Source: Rheum nobile
Lineage: Eukaryota > Streptophyta > Magnoliopsida > Caryophyllales > Polygonaceae
DNA: 64,000 nt
Direction of reading: 5' to 3'
Assembly: GCA_027886185.1 (NCBI GenBank)
Contig: WOAB01000583.1
Coordinates: forward strand, 6,076,001-6,140,000
The translations under genes and the position numbers were made by a program. The notes under the pieces were generated by a model. The model searched no databases. It was not told where the DNA came from and worked only from the letters and a program-made list of their open reading frames with translations. This document shows, piece by piece, positions 23,254-35,731 of the stretch (position 1 is its first letter; each line of letters begins with the position of its first letter).

Positions 23254-23810
23254 AGATTGCTTTTCTTCCTAAATTTTCTATTCCATGTTATTGTAATGGG
23301 AGAAGATCCATCCATTACTCATCGGTGTAGTTGTGTAAACTACTTGTGTTTTTGTAATGTACCGGTGCTTTCTGACTGAGGCAGATGCCAATAATTGTGA
23401 AGTTGAAGATGGATAAGCTTTAGACAGTCATGTGTAAAATAATATTGGGCCTGGTTTTGTTGATGATAAATCAACTAACTATTATTTTTTTACAAGAGTT
23501 GAAGATGAACTAGTAATCTATTTACCCATGTCACGGCGCAAAGAGTTAGTAAAACCAAATAAAAAGGTAATTGAGATGACACTTGGGGCATTTTGACATG
23601 ACAGTTTACATTGTCAAGTGTCTTTATCAAAACACATTCAGTTACGAGCTATATTATCACGTCTTATCATCTACCTTAACCTATCTGAACTGAAATTAAT
23701 TAAGACCAAACACACCAAGTAAGCGTTTTAGCTTAGTGATGAAGAGGCTTTTTTTCTTGGTGAATCACTAGATACCTATATCATATGAAACTCTTCGCTT
23801 CGACATTGGG
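23254..23810 (+). other. GAPB 3' UTR and downstream spacer
   Basis: AT-rich, with short T-rich stretches after the stop. No defined poly-A signal could be fixed. No gene seen. Confidence 0.45.
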
Positions 23811-23811
23811 T

Positions 23812-24030
23812 CGAGTTCAGGTCAAATGTGAGAACAACACGTTCATATGAACATATAGATAGAGAACATATTCACAATATGAACACATACTAAGAACGCA
23901 TACTAAGAAAATATATGAACACACATTTTCACAAGATATGTGTTCATATACTGAGATACATATGAACACATCCAACTTTATACATATGTGTTCACATGAA
24001 CATTGCGTTCTCACGTCCGCACCTAAGCGG
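23812..24030. mobile_element. Small MITE-like element with GAACACATA motifs
   Basis: The left edge GAGTTCAGGTCAAATGTGAGAAC pairs imperfectly with the reverse of the right edge, CTTAGGTGCGGACGTGAGAAC. Between them are about ten copies of words such as GAACACATA and their reverse TATGTGTTC. The ends resemble those at 13597 and 33547. Target duplication not identified. Confidence 0.5.
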
Positions 24031-24505
24031 CCTTCCATACAAGATCTTTTCCCTTATAATATAAATATAGAAGATAAATAATAAAAGAAAGGTTAAATAA
24101 CATACTTAATTGATTAAGAGACAAAAAACTAAGAGTTCAAATTATTGAAACCAAGTTTTCATAGTTCAAACCATACTTTGAAAACCTCGGAGTTCAAATC
24201 CCATTTGATGGTCAATTGTCTACTCTGTTCTAGTTGGGGTTTTATGACCCATAAAAAGTCGGGTTTAGGACGGGAGAATCAACATTAACCATCCGGTGAA
24301 TATTTTCACCCCTAAATAACAAAGTGAATGAAAAACTTTTGGACTAGTAGTAGATAAATATTCAGCATGTATGAAACAGTGTTGCCCCGGGACAACACTG
24401 GTGTCGCTAAATAACGAGTATCCTCAAGGAATGCCAAGGTTCACTTCTTTGAAGTGAAAATTTGTCACATAGGCACTAGTATAATACCATTCAAGTGGTA
24501 GGTTT

Positions 24506-27500
24506 TCAGAGCTCTGCTTTTGATTCATCGTCATGACGGTCTGCATTGTGCGGGACACTGCACATGAGATTTCAGCAAAGTTAGTAAAGAGGACAACAGT
24601 TTACATAATTCAGCATTCCCTGGGCGTAAAACATCGATAACATGATACTTCTAAAGCTTAGCTAGAGAGATTAACTATTTGAGATGTTCACCTTTTTTGT
24701 TTGCAGTGCTTGCTAAGGTCTTGGCACAAAACTTTGCTGACTTCTCCTGGCTTGACAGACCCTCCTTTGATCATTTCTGCAAGCTGCAATGTCACCCAAA
24801 ACAAAAATCTGTTATCGATTGCAGAATAGTTCAGCTTGGGTCACTAGATATCCAGTGAGAGTTGGCAACTTGCCTCATCCTCTGTTTCCTCAAGCAACCT
24901 GTATGGTTTTGTATTATTTGTCAAAATCATGTACTGTAATAACTGAAAGATTGCATCAACAGATGGTGTTCACTTTTATTACCTTCCGCAGTAGGATGAT
25001 ATATCTTTTGAATATGCTCTAGCTTCCTGTTTGTCTGAAATTAAATACAAGTAATTGTGTGATCAGAAGTCTTCTTGTTTTAAGTATCAAACTTTCACAT
25101 CACTTGCGATTAGTGAATGTGAATCTACCATAGATTATACTGATCTGTAGGAACACAAAAAAATACTGCCCAGTTATGCCACTACCTTATGAAGTTGTTT
25201 CTGTAACATTTGTAGCTAAAGCATATCAAAGCTGAACACATGATCTTGGGAAATAAACATTAGTGAGCAGGTAAAGCAATTCATGTTACTTATTCCTCCA
25301 ATAAACTAGTTGAGCATATGCTTCCCATCATTATCTTGGTCTATCATATCTTATTCTTGAGGTTATTAGTTCTTCAAAGTGTCAATTCTTTTGCAACTGG
25401 AGACCTCAACACCTACCATAGAATCATGTATACCTTCTAGAAAATCACCATGGAACCTGTTACCCACCCTATGCTAAGCACTATGTTTTTCACTGTATAC
25501 AGGAAATGAGAAAGTGTCTACAGAAAGTCACCTGTATGTGGTCTTTTTCTGCATACTTATCATGGAAGAGTAATCAATCTGTGTTCCTAGCTGAAACCTA
25601 AAAAAGTAACTCTTCATACATTAAAGCTGAAATTGTTTACCAAAACTAACGAGTGCTATTCCTTTTTCAAAACCACAAAGCATGCAATTTATACTACATA
25701 ATAATGATACTACACATTTTCACGTCATAAGCAAATGGTGAAGAGGAATGTTTAGCACGCGTGAAAGTAAATAGGAAAATTTGGCCATGATTATCGACCA
25801 AAAGGCAGCTTAATTAGCTATAGTCTAAAAATTGTAAGGCAAAACTGATAACCTACAGAAATTATTCCTTACTCAAAGTCATTTTAGGTAAAAAGAAAAA
25901 GTAACAAAAGATCTGATTTTGGTTCATTGTCAGATCAATAACTACTTCTAGGTTTAAAGTAACAGAATCAGAATGCTTACTAGTTGTAAGATTATCCCAA
26001 CTCTTTACTCTGACCCATTCCTTTCCAGTTGATCCTGCCTATAAAATGAAAAATCAAAATTTGAGCATCAGAACTGCCACCATTCATCAGCCATGTATCA
26101 TGACAAACACTATCACTAAAGCAAAGCATATATATTAGAAACATAGTGGCCTAGCATCCAATCAGGAACTGCAAGTGCTCTCTCCTAAATATCATGACTA
26201 GGTTCTCACTTTCTTTCATGTTTCATCAAGTAAACATGCTTTATTTCTGATCTAGTAGCATAGAAACCTGCACTTAAAAGATAAAACTACAAGATACTCT
26301 CGGTATCAAGACTCACCTTGGTTAGAGTATAATCTTGCATCTTGTCACAAAGGCCATCTAGAAGTTCAACCACTCTCAGTTCACTGACCCTTTGAGCAAT
26401 GGAAAACCAAAGGGTCATTCAGTAGCACAATAAGGCGAGTAGTATGCAAGCAAACACCAATGCAGTACAATAAGAGTCTAAGTCTATAGTCAAGGACATA
26501 AACCAGGCAAGTTACATGTTTTAACTCAACCATGAACTAGCTCATGATAGAATCTTTCGGCTTCTTTACATCCTAATTGAAACCAGATTTTTGGTGTTCC
26601 TATTATGTGGTAAATTTGCTAGCTGCTGAGCTCACTAAATATTGCTTTGTCTAGGCTGGAGGAACTATTTCAAGTTTTCAACTAGTATCTCCACAGCATA
26701 GGCTGTAAGTTCAAGAAACCCATAAGGAAATACCCTTGCTAATTGAAATATACAAAGTGAACAAGAATAAAATATGGAGATTGGTCATTGGTCAGCATTT
26801 AAGTAAAATAAGGTTTAGGCAAAATATCAACAATTTAAGGCCTAGCTAGCTATGATCAAAATGCTTATGAAAAAATAGATACAGGCAAGATTTAGGGCAT
26901 AAGAGGAAGTATGTAACTAGTACCTGTAATCAATGACCTTTCCTCTACGCTGACCTGTAGAATCCAAGCGATGTCTCATGTCCAAATGATTCCTTGGTTT
27001 TTCCTGCATATAAGGAAGATCAATGAGTGATTTAATAAATAACAATTGATTACAGTCTCCCAAATCCAAAAGCAATCAATTTAACCGGTGTGGATTAACA
27101 AGGGATATGGATGCTCACATTGGCAAGCCCATGTTCCAGCTCCTCCTGAAATTAGAAATGTAACAGACAAAAAAGATTGAGCATTTGCCATGAGAATCCA
27201 TCAAAAACATACCAAACCAATTACTTACAAACTAAAGGGGGGGAATCTAGACAAACATAAAAAGAGAATATCAAGATAATTTGAAGAGAAGAGAATGTAT
27301 AGAATTCAGGGATCTTATGTTCATAGACTGAAAAACACACAACAATCGGGGAAAGAGAAGAAAATTGGAAGGAAGAAAGAGGAGTATAATACAGCGACGG
27401 CGTTGCAAGCAGCGCATTTGTCATCGATGGAAGAAACGATGGATAACAAGGCGAAGATTGTGAGAATTGTTAGTAGCTTCGATGTGTTGTTGGCGGCCAT
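24506..27500 (-). CDS. Canopy/saposin-like secretory-pathway protein (At1g42480-like)
   Basis: Nine exons on the minus strand: 27500-27393, 27145-27119, 27003-26924, 26389-26317, 26038-25981, 25034-24983, 24898-24874, 24783-24692 and 24557-24506, in frame, about 188 residues. The first 25 residues are a hydrophobic signal peptide (LLTILTIFALLSIVSS). Paired cysteines follow (KCAACNAVAEELEHGLAN, SYCGRLLEETEDE, KVLCQDLSKHC), as in canopy/TLR4-regulator (DUF3456) proteins. These are secretory-pathway proteins, in animals acting in folding of receptors in the ER; the plant role is uncertain. The intron after 24874 starts with GC in a strong AG-GCAAGT context. The last exon is inferred. It gives a charged tail ending ESKAEL, only loosely like an ER-retention signal. 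If that intron is retained the protein ends at a TGA at 24688-24690 (about 172 residues). An alternative ATG eight codons upstream (27524) would weaken the signal peptide. Convergent with GAPB. Confidence 0.88.
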
Positions 27501-27819
27501 TTTCCGATCTCCCTCTCTCGGCACTCCTTTGGTGAAAGACCGACCCGATCTGCAACAACGTACACGGCGGAGAGAGAGAGTGACTGAAAAGTCGCAATCT
27601 GGACTAAAATGTAATTCCGCGGTGAATATTGGGCCTCAGTTGCCCAACAAGGCAACAACCTATCTTAAACACGGATTCAGCTGAGCCCAAGTTGAAAGTC
27701 AGCGCACGATCCTGAAAATTACAATCTCAAATTGGTGGAAAGAATTTAGTACAATTGTTAGATTTGAGGACCATCATACAATTGTTAGATTTGGTGACAA
27801 GTTTATAGTCTCCCTAAAG

Positions 27820-28080
27820 TAACTATGTCTTTCAAAATCATGTCAAATTTTCGTTGATTCAATGGGGGTCACTGAAACTGTTTTATTTGACAAGTATTTA
27901 GGGCTGTCTACTTATGTGGGTCGATCAAAGAAAGAGGTCTTCAGGACTTTGAGAAGTAGGAGGTTGGAAGAGTTTACTTTACTCAAAAGGAGTCGAAGAG
28001 ATCATCTGAGTATTTTTAGGCTTCCTAAAACTTTTTGTAATGATCTTCAAGGGCTTATTGGTATATTTTGGTAGGGTGAG
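27820..28080 (+). pseudogene. LINE reverse transcriptase fragment, left part
   Basis: Encodes a degraded FDKYLGLSTYVGRSKKEVF...FRLPKTFCNDLQGLIGIFW, the C-terminal part of plant LINE reverse transcriptase. It stops where the LTR element at 28081 begins. The next part of the same protein resumes at about 33337. Confidence 0.8.
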
Positions 28081-29094
28081 TGTTGGAGAGGGTGTCTATT
28101 CGTGATGAACCACAACGGACACCGTCTTCAACACCAAAGGAATGGTTGAATCAACACCACGGAGATGAGAACAACGATCAAATCAATGGCTTGGATATTA
28201 GATTGAATCGCGTTTAATACGTTTTCTGAATATCGTATGTCGACCTTCATTCCTCTCCTCCAAGGAGATCCAAAAGCTTGAAGGGTTGCACGAAATCGAC
28301 ATGGGAATAAGACTACCAATCCGATCTTGTTCTAGGCTTCTTGAATCAAGATCGAACACTTGGAGACATTCGTGTTTATGCACTTTTGACTTAAATTACT
28401 TAGAATCGATTGATCAAGTTCGTAACTCCTTGCCAACACATATTGGACCCTATATATAGAGTATGGGATGTTCCACACAACTTGGAGAAAAGGAAACAAG
28501 CGGTTAAAACCGTTAAGAGAACACAACCGTACTTATTTGTTCGAATCACATGCTCCAAACTTTACACTCCAAAATATAAACTCGGAATCAAAGTTCGTTT
28601 ACATGGGTGTGCACTCCACACACTCCTAACCCACGTTCTAACGATTCAATATCTCGTTGGCAACAATGTTCTAAAAAATGCTAGGCGAGAGCTTGGTGGT
28701 GAGGGGGGGGCCTAGCGGCTAGACGAGACGGATTAGAAATGTATCGGAAAAATTGGAAGAATTGAATGCTTTGAAGCAAAAAGTGGAAAGAATTGGAAAT
28801 TTTTGAAGAAATTGAAAACAAAAAACAAAAAATAGGAATAAACATAGTCCGCCTAGACTCGCCTAGGCCCCGACTTACCCGCCTAGTCCCGCCTAGACCC
28901 CTCTAGCCCAACTTGCCCGCCTAGCCCGATTAGAACTCGATTTGCCCGCCTAGCCCCCCAACCGCCTAGCCATTCTGATTTGGCCAAAATCGGGACGGTG
29001 TCGGGCCGCCTAGCCCAATTTTTAGAACACTGGTTGGCAATGTGAGAGTCCCGATAACACTAAAACGAACGTCGATTTACTAAAATCATCAACA
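28081..29094 (-). repeat. 3' LTR carrying a hAT insertion
   Basis: On the minus strand it runs from TGTTGATGATTTTAG to CTCTCCAACA. Without the hAT and its duplication it is about 637 bp. The first 225 bp on the plus strand align closely with 33111-33336. Confidence 0.7.
28664..29032. mobile_element. Non-autonomous hAT MITE, 8-bp TSD GTTGGCAA
   Basis: 369 bp flanked by identical GTTGGCAA (28656-28663 and 29033-29040). Inverted ends are CAATGTTCTAAAAAATGC and, reversed, CAGTGTTCTAAAAATTGG. The interior is rich in the word GCCTAGNC. No ORF. The 8-bp duplication and short inverted ends define hAT. Confidence 0.9.
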
Positions 29095-29110
29095 TTCCTC
29101 CCCCATTTTA
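29095..29110 (-). promoter_or_regulatory. Polypurine tract
   Basis: On the minus strand TAAAATGGGGGAGGAA directly precedes the LTR start TGTTGATG. Confidence 0.65.
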
Positions 29111-32100
29111 GTATAATCCTTGACTCACACCTTTTAAAGCAAGTCTTCATACCAGCCTCATACATAAATGAAAATGTCCTAAGGATTGAATTTTCACCTT
29201 AGTGTATTACACATTCCAAATACTCGAGAATCAAGGTGTCCTATGGATTGAACCCTTCAACCCATTTGAATACTTGAAGATAATACACACATAAGTCTTC
29301 ACACTACTCCAGATGTAATACTTGACACTATTACAACCACGTGTCCTTATCTATTCATGAGTGCATACAAAGCCAAACCCAAGCTTATTGAAGCGGCATC
29401 ACTTCACACTCACATAGGTAGATTCTTTTTTATCATGCACCTGCAAATGCACTTTTCCAAAAGACCTATTAAGAAGATAAACTTCATCCTAAACCTTCTT
29501 TGCAGGACCGAGCACAAACTTGGGATGATACATAAACATGTGCTCCAATCTCTAAGTGTGGGCTTTCCACATTGAATTCAACCCATAACGTCGTATTAGA
29601 GGGGAATTGGGTATCCCACCATTAAAGATTTAAACGGGCTTTAATACATCCCTATAACAGACTTGTGAACCAAGTCCCTAGCTAACCCTTTTTAACAGGC
29701 GGGTCAACCAAACATTACAATTATGTACAAACTTAAACAACTCAACTCTTGAGTAACAGTCTTTTCACGATCAAATCCTCCAACACCAAAAAGGTGTTCC
29801 CCCCATTGTCCACTTAGCTAAGTAATAGCCAAAGTTATTGTGCACCAACAATGAAACGGGATGATCTTGTGTTAGACATAACCGATATCTCATGTTGTGA
29901 GTTCCTTAGTCATTCCACCTCTTTACCGGTTTTGACTAATATGAGGGATTCCAATTTCGGCCATTGTCAAACTTTAAGATGTAGTCAATCAGGATCCAAA
30001 AACTTCCCTTATCCCGAGAGAAACTGGCAATGCCAAAGGCCATAAACCATGGTCTTTCTTAAGGTTAATCAACCTTTATTGACTCATTAGCTACCACTAA
30101 CATACATATTCATTAAACCATGAATATTCGAGCTAAGATATCATTACACCCTTGATAGGTATAAAGTTTAGGCTCGTAACTTTTGAGTGTGCTCGCGGGA
30201 GAGCAAATTTCATATAGTGTTATGTCTTTCCTCTCGTTTGATCCTACTACCAAGGATCTCACGCACCTCCCCCATGTCTTTCATGGATGCCTCCATGACA
30301 AGTATGTCTTAATTAATAAATACGTGTTTTATCCAACACTAACATGTCACAAGACAATGTTCAAACGACGCCGTAACTGGAATCATCAACCTTTTTACAT
30401 AGACACACTTCACCTTTTGTATCAACTTAAACCCACTAGACAATTTCATAGACATGGGAATTATGTTAACTCATGCAACACTTGATTAATTTGCGCTTTC
30501 CTCTTTCCTAATTTCCGACCAAGAGCCTCACGGTTTACTCATTAATCCTTTCTCCTCTAAGGAGATTCGAGCAACCGAACCATGGATATCATATTTGATT
30601 GATCCAACATTTTGTCTTATTTCCCAATATCTTAAGGAACTTTGCTCTAATTAATAAACTTAGCAACCTTCATCCTTTTCTTGAAGATACCTCTATAGCC
30701 CAAAGGCTAACAATCTCGGTGGGAGATCCATTTACATGACTCATGTCATCTATTTAATCATTTTAACCATATTCATATGGAAACCGGAATCACATGACAT
30801 TACTTTCCTTCTCCTTTCCCTCTTTACGAAGCTCAGTGACTATCTCACATGGGTGGCTAACCCAATTCAATTCAACTTGATCCAATTTTACATTAGAACC
30901 AAGCCCTTTTGGTTTAGGAATTTTATCAAGGTGTTATCAATCATTGTATCTCATGAGATGAAAACCTTATCTTTACCATCCAAAATGTTATCTTGGGTTA
31001 CGGTAAATTAATGATCACCATGCGTCTAAAACAATTTAGACTAGGTCACCCTTTATACCAAAGTTCGCATTGGTCAAGTATGTTCCATCAATATAGAATA
31101 TACTCATAAATAACAAGTCAAAATATGGCTTCACCCCCATGGAAAATCCATTTAAGAACATGCGTGCTATTGGAACACATCATTACTCGTATAGACACAA
31201 CCCGACATATACATGTCATGTACCTAATTCTTTTTCGATCAATATGTCATATTATATAACCTTAGGGATTGGAATTAGTTCCAAATCCTAGTACTTTCCA
31301 CCTTAATAAGTGTGCAATTCATAATCAAGATTTTCCTTGTAGAGTAACACATGGTCATATATAAACCATAACTTGTCTATCAATAATCATTTTATATGCA
31401 AATAATATAACATTACTCATACAAATTCTCATACATATATAATAAAATGCATAACATATATACAATATATAAATCACTGACCAGTCTATACTGAGTATAG
31501 TAGGGTCTGATGACTAATTTGTTTGGAAACAGTAGAGTCAAGCCTAGCTAATCAGTATAACTATACTGTAGAACATAACATGACCGGTAGACTAAAAAGT
31601 AATTTGGTCAACCTAGTAGACATATCATCAAGTAATTTGTATTAAATACAATAGACCCGAATCAAGTAATCTATAAACATGCATAGTCTATACTTAAGAG
31701 AGTATAGTAGACTCATAAAATCACACAAGACATCATCTATGTTCTTGAGATACTTGTCCTTAGTCTCTTGAGACTTTAATTCGAAATGGTTTAACACCAC
31801 CTCCTTCATTTCCGTCCATAAAGACAATGAACTCTAATTTGAGTAATTGACCATCCCCTCCATTCATATTAATCAATGAAACTTAGGAAATTTCTTGAAC
31901 ATTACACGACTAATATGTGGCGTTCTTGATCACCATAGTGATCTAAATATACACCATGGAACGAAATTATACCATGATCATGCATATGTTCTTCCACCAA
32001 TTTAATGGCACGTGATTACACATGACCACCAGCTTTAACATATATGCACTTGGTCTTAATCACACATATAGAAGCTATAATCCTCCATCATTCAATAACA

Positions 32101-33110
32101 CTGAATGAAAAACCCATGGACTTTAATTTCCACCATGATCATTCGTATATATAACTATGAATACATTATAGCTTACATGCTACAAATTCAATCACCATTA
32201 AACGGTGAACTCATGTCCATGATTATGGTGTCCCCATGAACATGTTTAATAAAATCACATTCATGAATTATTGGCCCATGATCTCAGTTATCAACTTATC
32301 ATTAATATATATCGGACCATATATTAGTAGTATCGAATATTCATACCACTCGGCCTTAGCCTTCAACCATATTAACAATGATTTTAAGATCAATAACTTG
32401 ATTATTTTTATACATTTCAAAGCAACTTGGCAATTCAAATTCAAAATTTGAAACAGATCATTCACGACCTTCTTGTTGCCTTTATGCATATGACCATAAA
32501 AAAGTCATTACATGCCATTGCCATGCCACCATCATTTATGTAATTAAGAAACGGTTTCCACTTTCGGTTTCTCCGCAGGGGGGTCAACCGACTTGAACAT
32601 GGACGAATGTACATATACAAGTCCATCCAAATTATTATATATAATAATTGATCTTACCATCTATATCCATACATTAAGATACAACCACCAAAATGGATTT
32701 TACTGTATCCGGTCAAGATCATTCATGCTTAATTTGTAACCGGCCTTATCAAAATGCATTCGACACTCTAGCCATTGAAAGCATCCCAACACCATTTGAT
32801 AATAATCAAATAAACGGTTAAAGAATTAACGAACATATCCTTTCCAATATATTCAAAGGAATCAAACACACATCTCTACGTACCAAATTTCTTAACACAG
32901 TTCCTTGGTATAAGAGATGATCGATACCAGACAATCATGACTCGCATGATACCAAAACTGAAATTTAATAAAGTCTTACAATCATAAACATGGCCTATCA
33001 TATAGCCACAAGTTGCCCCATGACTCTTTCAATTCATGGATCTCCCGTTGTCTTATTTCACTCCAATTTCGCCATAGAAATGATCAACGTCTTGAATTAC
33101 GATATTCGAT

Positions 33111-33336
33111 TGTTGGAAAGGGGTGTCTCTTCGTGATGAACCACAATGGACGCCGTCTTCAACACCAAAGGAATGGTTGAATCAACACCACGAAGATGAG
33201 AACAACAATCAAATCAATAGCTTGGATATTAGATTGAATCGCGCTTAATACGCTTTCCGAATATCGTATTTCGACCCTCATACCTCTCCTCCAAGGAGAT
33301 TCAAAAGCCTAAAGAGTTGCACGAAATCGACATGGG
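33111..33336 (-). repeat. Truncated 5' LTR
   Basis: Starts TGTTGGAAAG and aligns with 28081-28306 with scattered changes, then ends abruptly at LINE sequence. Confidence 0.78.
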
Positions 33337-33505
33337 ATTACAAAAAGGTGCCAAATGGCAGGTGGGAAATGGTTCTTCTATCAAGGTTTGGGGTGACCCT
33401 TGGATAGGAGGAAGCTCAAATTTCAAGGTCATTACAACTGCCCCTATGCACTTGGAGGTGGAAAGTGATTGTCGTAAGCTAATTCAAGCCCTAGTATATA
33501 TGTAA
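33337..33505 (+). pseudogene. LINE fragment, right part
   Basis: Encodes QKGAKWQVGNGSSIKVWGDP, the motif after the reverse transcriptase of plant LINEs, then jumps to VESDCRKLIQAL, an RNase H-type stretch. The missing middle shows internal deletion. Same frame and orientation as 27820-28080. Confidence 0.8.
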
Positions 33506-33546
33506 AGCTCTTTTTGAGGATATTATTATTAATATAAATGTGTGAT

Positions 33547-34735
33547 TCAGGTGCGAAAGAATTTATAATATAAAATAAGAAAAAAATTTAGCCGTTAGAT
33601 TAGATTAAAAGCTATAAAAAAGTATAACACGGAGGCCATTTTGTGCATGCCTTTGCTTTTTGAATATTACTGACAAAGTGCAAGCCGGAGGCCTAAAAGT
33701 GCAAGCCGATGACTTGAAAAGTGCAAGCAAATGCAACACTTCTGTGCATGCAAATTCAACATTTTGTGCATGTATTTTTTGGGATTGGAGTGCAAGTTGT
33801 TGGCTTAAATGTGCATATGAATTTAACGTTTTTGTGCATATATAACTCGCATGCACTCTCAGTTGAATTCACATGCACTTTCAGTTGAACTCGCATGCAC
33901 TCACATGTATTTTTTTGGATTGGAGTGCAACTGTGCAAGTTGTTGGCTTAAATGTGCATGCGAATTATTGTGCATGTATAACTCGTATGCACTCTCAGTT
34001 GAATTCACATGCACTCACAACACATAAAACATGCACTTGATTTCACATGCACTCAAAAGTCAAAAGACATATAAGTACACTCAAAGGCATGCACTCTCAG
34101 TTGAATTCACATGCACTCTCAGTTGAACTCGCGTGCACTCAGAACACATAAAACATGCACTTAATTTCATATGCACTCAAAAGTCAAAAGACATATAAGT
34201 ACACTCAAAGGCATGCACTTCAGTAGAATTCACATGCACTTTCGGTTGAATTCACATGCACATTCCTAGTAGAATTTACATGCACCAATTTTTTAATTCG
34301 TATGCACTTTTCAGTTGAATTTTCATGCATTCCCAATAAAACTTGCATGCACTAATAACACATAAAGCATGCACTAGATTTCACATGCACTTGAAAGTCA
34401 AAAAACATGCACACTCAAAGGCTTGCACTTCTAATAGAGTTCACATGCACCCAAGGGTAGTCTGGTGGCCGATGGTGGTCTGGCGACCGGCGGTGGTCCG
34501 GCGACCGGCGGCGGTGGTGGTCCGGCGACCAGCGGCGGTGGTCCGGTGGTCATTGGTGGTGCTCCGATGGTCAACCCTTTGATTTTCCATTCATCTCAAT
34601 GATCTATATTCATTTTTTGATTTATTTCTAATCCAATGATCTATATTCATTCTTATTTTGCACAATAATAATCTTTCTCACATAATACTTATCCTTAATA
34701 CAAATATCCAGTAGTGCCTCCGGCACCTTTCAGAA
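33547..34735. mobile_element. Motif-array element with TGCATGCACT words
   Basis: The left edge TTCAGGTGCGAAAG is the same type as the fold-back element at 13597, followed by a TTTAGCCGTTAGATT stretch. The right edge, reversed (CTGAAAGGTGC, then GCAAAATAAGAA), is weaker. The interior 33640-34450 holds dozens of GTGCATG/CATGCACT words. A GC-rich minisatellite lies at 34460-34570. No transposase. Confidence 0.55.
34460..34572 (+). repeat. GC-rich minisatellite GGTGGTCCGGCGACCGGCGG
   Basis: About five imperfect units of 20-27 bp built on GGTGGTCCGGCGACC, inside an otherwise AT-rich element. The region 34740-35100 beyond shows no gene. Confidence 0.7.
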
Positions 34736-35103
34736 AAAAAACATGTCAATTTTTCATTCATCTCAAATCATCTTGACTTATACATTGAACTTACTCCTAA
34801 TCCCTTACCTTGATAAGCCTTGGCTTGTTCTCATCGATCCCGATTGTCCTAATAAAGTTGGAGGAGATTTCGAGGTGAGTGACTGCTAGAGAAGCTACAC
34901 ATGAGAAATATGCAAACGAGAACAGATTCGAGGTGGAGGTTGGAGTGGATTAGCAACGAGCTTGCAAATTAATTCGAAATGCTTGGACTAAGAGGATTTT
35001 TATCTCCACTTCTTTACTGTTTTAGTGTGGGTTTAAGCTTCTATCCGTGTAATTTCTCATATCGTCTTTTGTATCTATGTTGTTGTAGTACTTTTCTTAA
35101 CTA

Positions 35104-35135
35104 CTAGAAATCGAAGTCCGTGCTTCGCACGGGCC
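35104..35135 (-). terminator. Helitron A 3' terminal hairpin and CTAG end
   Basis: Palindrome CCGTGCTTCGCACGG at 35118-35132 ten bases from CTAG. This is the Helitron replication-termination signal, not a transcription terminator. Confidence 0.8.
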
Positions 35136-35731
35136 TTTTGTGTATATATAGTGTCGCAGTTTAAATGTGAGTTTGTAATATATGGATTGTTGATGCATAT
35201 TTTATCTTAGACGATATATTGTTTGATATGTATTTAAATGTAATATCTAAGTGTTTTAGGTATAAAATGCTATGATTATACGAAGCACAATTTTATTTAT
35301 TTATTTTGGTTAGAAGTTCATTTTAAATTTTGAATTAGGTGGTAGTTTTTTTGTACAGATCCGAATTTTTTATTTGAAAATATTTGGAGAATATTTTAGA
35401 AATGCTTATTTAATTATATGTTATGCTTGAACTGGAATATTTGTAAGAAACTTGCTACAACTCTCATTTATTACATACTCTACTACCCTTCACATTTCTA
35501 ATTTTTTGCCATTATCTCACAAATTTATTGCCTTTTACTAATGTTTTTTTTATTATGCTTTAGTTATTAATATTCATTAACATATCGTTTTATTTTTTTT
35601 GTCTAAAATATATATCGTTTTATTAGTCACATGGACTTTACATATTCCTAAACATTAATATCATTTTAATTAAAATATATTAGTCATTACTTACTATTCT
35701 TATTAAATACGGAGTAATAGAAATAACCTTG

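Larger units (their letters stand above)
28081..33336 (-). mobile_element. Non-coding LTR retrotransposon derivative inserted in a LINE
   Basis: The left LTR starts TGTTGGAGAG and a related LTR start, TGTTGGAAAG, occurs at 33111. A polypyrimidine tract just right of the left LTR is the complement of a polypurine tract, so the element reads on the minus strand. The interior (29095-33110, 4 kb) has no recognisable gag or pol and only short ORFs, as in large retrotransposon derivatives. The right LTR is cut after 226 bp, where LINE sequence resumes, so a deletion followed insertion. The left flank GTGAG has no surviving partner. Confidence 0.75.

Noticed and set aside
29357..31011. Several ORFs of 60-100 codons in the LTR element interior
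   Set aside because: No gag or pol motifs, frames are scattered, and the density is what AT-rich non-coding DNA gives.
33640..34450. CRISPR-like array of GTGCATG repeats
   Set aside because: Units are short, irregular and in both orientations, in plant nuclear DNA within a transposon-like element.
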